From Trichoplax adhaerens (lineage: Eukaryota > Placozoa > Uniplacotomia > Trichoplacea > Trichoplacidae), in the NCBI RefSeq assembly GCF_000150275.1, contig NW_002060963.1, forward strand, positions 219,036-283,035: 64,000 nucleotides of DNA, read 5' to 3'. The translations under genes and the position numbers were made by a program. Below, in pieces: positions 58,201 to 64,000 of this stretch. Positions within the stretch are counted from its first letter, which is position 1. Each line of letters starts with the position of its first letter. The notes beneath the pieces were generated by a model. That model was given only the letters and a program-made list of their open reading frames with translations, ran no database searches and had not been told where the DNA came from.

Positions 58201-61200
58201 TAAGTTTTATAAAGCGATCATGCGTATTATCGGCAATTTATTATTTAGCTTTAATATAATTATGGACTGTTGTCTTTTATAAGTATCATTTGATACCTTC
58301 TACTTTTCGTCGCTGCTGTTTATTCTTTTACAGAAATTTGGATAAAAATCGTCTTAAGAATCTTAACGTAGAAATCTTGCACAACTGTTCGCAAAGTCTT
58401 ACCGAATTGTAAATAAATACCAATTCATGGATTGCTATAGTAGATCAGCTTTCGTAAAATAAGGAATTATTCTATACAAAATATTTATGTTATTCTTTTA
58501 TATTCAAGTTCATAAATATAGTGTAACGGATTTTATTAAGCAGATACAATATCGCATTAGAATTAAGTGAAAATATCCACTATAATTTATTAATATACTA
58601 ATTATTTAGCTTCTATAGATTTGATAAATTCATGAAGTAGTATCTGTGAGCTGTTGAGAAATTAATATTTCAGACTTTCGTAATGAATTTGTTTAAAAAT
58701 ATTTCTTACACTAGGTACGCATCTCAGAATTCTATTTCTTACCTTAATACAACATCACTATCAACCCTATCTGCTCTTAAGAAGTTGTAAGTTACTATCT
58801 CAGCAAATTTCTTTAATGTAACTCTTAAAAAAATTAGTACTATTCTTAAATTGTAACAGTTTGGCAAGAATCTCTTTTCAATTATTTGCTCTTAATTACA
58901 AAATCATGATTTCATTCTATTTTAATGTAATCCTAATTAAACTATTGTAAATGGTCACATAATATAAGGAGGAATTTACTTTCTGATTTCTCTCTAGATT
59001 ATAATACAAACCTTAGCATAAAAAAAACTTTTATCAGTTGATTTAACGTACATTGCAGCATTGCCTTAGCTAAATATGTCAATTAGATCACATTCTATAA
59101 TTGTAATCCTCGAAAAACATTGTGACTATCTAACAATGATATTTTATAACTCGAAGGAAGAGATACTATCAGTACGATTTTTACTTATCTACGTAATATG
59201 GTTGTTGTAGCCGTTATATATGGACATTTTCCTACATATTACGGTATTGATCTACGAATAAGTTGACGTTTTCAAGTAACGAAATCAACAACAATACCTT
59301 GTCTCGATCAGGATTGCACCACAATAAGAAATAACAGTACTTTCCTTCACTGATCTAACTAACCTATTTCATTACTTGCTAATAAATTAGAACTAGTCTT
59401 TTAACTCTTGTTTCTGTACTAATATTCTTGATAATACTCTACTTGACATTTACCTAATAAGCAATTCTTTGATCAATGTATATATATATACAATTTCACT
59501 TTCTCTAGTTATATATCTCAACTTGACATTTATCAGCAAGTTAACTACTTAACTAACCTTCGTTTTATGAATAGTTTCTTACATAGAGATTTTCTTTAAT
59601 TAATTACGAAGTTATTCAATATTTCTAATAGTTACAACGTCAATAACTCAATTACACCTTTAAGAATATGCTAAGCAACACCATGCATGAGAATTAAAGC
59701 TTTACAAATAAATATTATATTTAAGATACTACCATTACTGATAATAATTTCGATATGCCTAGTCGGTATATACAAAATATACTTACACATATATCATTTG
59801 ATTAATCAACAAAGTATAAGTTTTGAGTATACTATGGTCAGGCACCTTGATAGCACCTCCAAGAAGTTGCTAAAAGTCAGTAAACAACACTTGAAGTGTT
59901 AATAAGGTTAACAGTTTGTCATAAGAATTCAATTAATATTCCTAATTATAAATCACCTGCACGCAAACAAATTTATAGCCATTAATTAATACGCATCTGT
60001 CATATGTTCGCTATCGTCATAAAACATCAACTGATAGCAGTATTAATATAGAATTAAAAATAATTGATTTAGATGCAATTAATATTTGCATTAGACATGA
60101 GAACATGTAATGAAATATTTACATTTATTTGTTGCTTGATTGTTTTTGGAAAGAACATTGGATTATAATCCTATTTCAATAATATCATACAATGCCAACG
60201 CATCGATCAGACCGTTGCCTCAATTACACGAACTGTAAGATGATAAATAATCAAATTACACTATAAATAACTTCTTGTTTTGAGCTACGAGAAATAGCTC
60301 TTTATATTTACTACCTATGTTACTAGCATTAATTATTACCACCATTAGCTTTAAAATGATTACATTTACTAAAAATTATTAAAATTTACATGATAATCAG
60401 AGCATTATGACTGTAGCAGAGAAATACATTCGAAGTTAATATCTTTATTTACCATAAATAAGATTTTCGAGCTCATAATATGCGATACTGTTTAACCGAT
60501 CACGAAAATCCAAAATTTTTAGAAAATTACAGCTCTATTTGATCTTATACAAACATGATGTAAGCATGGCTCTATTTCTGCCGAATACGATAACTAAATA
60601 CCTCTAGAAAGAACTACTAGATTAATCTAAGTTTTCCAACTTATATACTTTTCGTAGTATTCGTAGCTACAGTCAGCATAGCAACATTCTACTATGTTTT
60701 ACACATTTTACAGCGGACTATCAGTAATCTAATATGGAAACTACTACGGTATTTACGTAGACATTGTTTCTATCAATCGGAGTACGATGGACTAGCCATA
60801 CTCTAATACCTGAATTACAGTTCTATTATTACGTCTAATCTTAACAATAACTCGACACCCTACTGTTTGTAGTCATCTATACTCTAACATAGAATCTTCC
60901 ACTAAAGTCTTTGGTTATAAGCTACTAAATATATTTTAAGACAAATAAAGAAAGTCACGCTACCTTACATCATACTAAACATGGCTAATAGTCTACAATA
61001 CTAATAATAAGTTATATTACACCATACAAGAGAAATATTTGATTAAAAATTTGGGGAAGGTATAAACAGTAATAGATTTAGAATACGGATATTTCCAAAT
61101 TTTCACGTAAGCAGCCCAATATTAGGTTTTAATGCAATCATTTAGTGTAAAACTTATTCCTAAGAATTTTACTAGTCTTTCAAACGTATTACCTGGCCTT

Positions 61201-63380
61201 GTTTAATTTAAAAACACTTAAGCTTGATTACGTATTTATCCAATGTATTGTATTCATAAGCCAGAGTCTTTTATACAGAAAATGAACATTCGATTTCAAT
61301 TATTACTGCCCTTATCTACTTATAGTTCGATTGATAACACCTTATTGAAAGAAATACCTAGAGAGTCTTTTCATCTATTCGAAAACGCAATAGTAATGTA
61401 AGTAGCTAGTAAAATTTATGACTAAAAATTCTTTAACATTAAAAATACCAGGGAAAGTTAGCCTGTGATGAAATAGTTTTAATCGTACTTTTATTGATGA
61501 GATCAACTCGAAATAAACAGGTGAGGATATCATTTATGGAAAGTAATCCCATACATATCCGCATGATTAACTATATAACATATGCTCGTATACTTGATGT
61601 TTGGCAGCATTATAAGTGCGGCTAAATGTAACTATAAATTGAACAACGTATTAATAACTAAAATCTAATACTTTATTGTAAGAAATTATTTGTTTAATAT
61701 ATTCTCCTAGTGACAGCGATTTGTAATATTTTAAGTCACGAACTAAACAAAGAACTTAATAAGCGTTATTGGACTGAAGATCTGTTAATTTAACAGCTAA
61801 CTTTACACACCAGATTATGTCCAATTAAATTATGATGAATAACTTAATGCAATGGTATTATTATTGTTTAGGAAATGCAATTCCGCTAACTTTTCCAGTG
61901 ATAACGGAGAATCTTTATCTGTCCTTTCAAACTTGCAAACATTGTAAATATTTCGTTTCTTTCATTCCTATTGTAAATATTTCCTGTATTTTGGTAGTTA
62001 ACGCACTACATCAATTGATAATTATAATCGGTATGAAAGGTCCCAAAATTTAAAATTCTGAGTTAAAATTGCATTTACAGCAATAAAATCTTACATGACG
62101 TAACCATAGATGATATATTCCATTTAAACATATTGTAATTCGATTTTATTGATTTAAGAAATTTTAATTTATAATCTACCTCAATTATCATATTACGCAA
62201 TCAGAATTATTGCTGGAAGTCAAATCCACCCTAACTATACATTTAGTCATCATCTATCATTGACATTTCTGTGAGTAAAATAGTTATATTGTTTAGGTAT
62301 TGATAAGACGTGTAATGTAACTTATTATTGGATTGTAGATTATCAGCGATGCTAGTATGATATACTGCAGCGTGGCTTACTAAATTTATTATAAGACATA
62401 TTTCCTAGCTTATAATCATAGATCATAAATGAAGATGCCAGAGTACAGATGGCTATATAAATTAGAGTGTTAAGTCATTATTGATGTTAGAGATACAAAG
62501 AACTGAAATGTAACTCACTTACTAAGACATAGATAGCTCACTGTACTATGGCTTGTAGGAAATGATGCTTGCATAAATACTGTAGCTGCTACTATAATAA
62601 ATTTTAAATAGTCCACCAAGGTATATGTTGCTAATAATAAGATAATACTTGCAAACTAAGGTAGAACGTTGCCATGCTGATTACAGCTTCAGATGGTACG
62701 AAGAATATAAAGTTTGGCAATTTTACATTATTTAGTAGCTCTGTCTGTGTCTTTCTGGTGGTTGCATTTTACTAGAGTAGAGCAGTATTAAATATGTTTG
62801 TATAAAGATTGAATAAAATTTTAATTTTCTGTAAAGTTTGAAAATTCGTAATCTACGTATTTCATCTGTCAATGATAGTAGTTATTATCTACGAGCTAAT
62901 ATATGACAGAACTAGACAATAGACATTATATCAATTATAAATGAATTTTAAATTATTTTCTTCTTTCCTAGAATGATAAACAACTTGATGACTCGAAATT
63001 TTATAATCAGAAGAGAAATATTTCAAGGCTTGATTAAGTTAAAATACTTGTGAGTATCAGAATTACGCTGAATGCAAAGTTTGACTATTACTAATATTGA
63101 TATTGCTGGCATAATCTGTAACATAGATACCTTAGTTTTAACTATATTCAAGCACTCAAGAATGATAGCTTCCCTTCTCTTCCTTCTCTTTATGAATTGT
63201 ACGTGCAGTATTCATTTTATTTTTTAATATTGATAAGTATTAATTGGATCACAAATATATTAAATTAATATTTGATATTTGAATTTTACGCTTGTGCTTG
63301 TTTCGTAGGCAATTGAAAGCTAATAATATTTCTACAATCGAACCGTACAGCTTTATTGGATTATCAAATTTAAGAAAATT
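52222..63380 (+). CDS. Leucine-rich repeat ectodomain, one repeat per exon (partial gene)
   Basis: At least 21 LRR exons on +, each beginning after AG with one base, ending with TT, CT or AT before GT, i.e. all phase 2: 52222-52293, 52422-52493, 52634-52705, 53528-53599, 53988-54059, 54173-54244, 54527-54598, 55676-55747, 56169-56240, 56463-56534, 56845-56916, 57270-57341, 58334-58408, 58715-58786, 60154-60234, 61326-61397, 61872-61943, 62205-62270, 62972-63049, 63136-63198, 63309-63380. Sixteen are exactly 72 nt. Joined they stay open for 505 codons, and every junction codon encodes Leu, Ile, Met or Phe. Examples: NNISTIEPYSFIGLSNL and ANQISVLSNKTFSALSYL. This exon plan is that of LGR/relaxin-type receptors, so a 7TM exon may lie beyond the right edge; that is inferred. 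Signal peptide, LRR caps and LDLa module were not found. Some repeats (for example 58334, 60154) are irregular in length, so partial decay or several genes are possible. Confidence 0.75.
54834..55390 (+). repeat. Dispersed ~550-bp repeat, copy A
   Basis: Diverged duplicate of 62316-62853, lying in the intron after the seventh LRR exon. Shared anchors include GATTGTAGATTAT, TTACTAAATTTATTATAAG, ATGTAACTCA, TAGGAAATGAT and GTTTGTATAAAGAT. It holds a TATATAAG motif at about 55249 and AATAAAG at about 55348, an LTR-like promoter/poly(A) layout. No protein is encoded. Confidence 0.75.
57692..58062 (+). repeat. Possible solo LTR or promoter-polyA cassette
   Basis: Inside the intron between LRR exons 57270 and 58334. 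It has GGATATATAAAGTC at about 57774, AATAAAG at about 57901 and outer ends reading TGTGTTGTGA and TTGTGACA, which would fit TG..CA LTR ends. No clear target duplication was seen, so the call is weak. Confidence 0.3.
62316..62853 (+). repeat. Dispersed ~550-bp repeat, copy B
   Basis: Second copy of the 54834-55390 block, in the intron between LRR exons 62205 and 62972, roughly 70% identical by eye. It has ATATAAAG at about 62705 and AATAAAA at about 62812 at matching places. Confidence 0.75.
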
Positions 63381-64000
63381 GTAAGCCACGTTAAATTTAC
63401 ATGCGAATATTTTACTATTCAAAAGAATTTAAAGATTCAAAAATGGTGTGCAGCAAATTAAATACTTGAATACGTAGGAGTCATCAAACGTATAATAGTA
63501 TTATGTATATATATAGTGCATAGTACAACTGCAAGTGAGCCATTTAATTATACTAGCCTCAATTAACTTTTACTTTATTAAGTCATACAGTTCTTCGCTG
63601 AATATTACTGTATTCCCTAACACATAATTACTGTATTTAGCTGAAATGATTATATAAAATATATACGTACATTCCATAAACTGACCATAGCTTATTTATG
63701 AATAGATGATTGTTACGGTGATAGATACCGTTAAGTAATAGTTTACTGTATTGATTGTTATAAATAGTTATCATTAGGGTTCCAGATCAGCTCATATAAT
63801 GTGTTAATTATATATTATCGGTCGGCTGTTTAAATGAATAATTCTGCTTACGTTAAAAATGGCTGTAACCTTTGAGTTATGTTTAGCTTAGTCTGTGTAG
63901 TTGACGCATAATAATAGTAGAAATAGATTACTATCTGTTTTGATGATAGTTTCGATACGTACATTATTAGCCTAGGATGATGCGAGCGTTGTATAATGAT
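63381..64000. other. Non-coding stretch at right edge
   Basis: No further LRR exon or other feature recognised after 63380. Probably an intron of the LRR gene continuing beyond the window. Confidence 0.4.

Noticed and set aside
59687-59902. 71-codon hydrophobic frame on +, suggesting a transmembrane segment
   Set aside because: AT-rich sequence readily gives Ile/Leu-rich frames; no splice sites or receptor motif beyond hydrophobicity.

Overview
The window is intron-rich, AT-rich eukaryotic DNA with compact genes and mostly small GT-AG introns (about 70-400 bp). Its gene content is animal (ZFYVE1/DFCP1, RBM25, RTF1, DCAF4, GSTZ1, an ACAP-type ArfGAP and LGR/relaxin-receptor-like leucine-rich repeat exons). 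Gene size, intron size and this mix fit an early-branching metazoan, most likely a placozoan (Trichoplax/Hoilungia type). The organism is inferred; no search was run. A run of 50 N at 51959-52008 marks a scaffold gap.

Layout. 1-3.1 kb: complete nine-exon maleylacetoacetate isomerase (GSTZ1) on +. 3.1-5.1 kb: a spacer with a 220-bp tandem repeat and two nested foldback palindromes. 5.1-7.4 kb: a small secreted thyroglobulin type-1 protein on +, with a TATA box. 9.4-15.1 kb: RBM25 on -, about 20 exons. 15.4-16.0 kb: a tandem repeat. 19.0-24.9 kb: a BAR-PH-ArfGAP protein on - that appears to end before the usual ankyrin repeats. 28.3-33.8 kb: ZFYVE1 on +. 35.5-38.2 kb: a DCAF4-type WD-repeat protein on -. 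41.6-46.2 kb: RTF1 on +, 18 exons. 48.65-49.4 kb: a decayed rhodopsin-type receptor (TM3-TM7). 52.2-63.4 kb: at least 21 single-repeat LRR exons on +, all in one splice phase, running towards the right edge.

The genes form no operon or obvious pathway. They are ordinary housekeeping genes (tyrosine catabolism, splicing, Paf1-linked transcription elongation, PI3P membranes, Arf signalling, Cul4 ligase adaptor) followed by a receptor region that looks younger and less stable. Exon boundaries were read by eye from splice signals, phase continuity and family similarity. For GSTZ1, the Tg-1 gene, RBM25, ZFYVE1 and RTF1 all phases add up from start to stop. In the ArfGAP and DCAF4 genes some exons remain unresolved. 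The least described parts are the phase-locked LRR array, the stop-containing receptor beside it, and the nested GTAC-rich palindromes.
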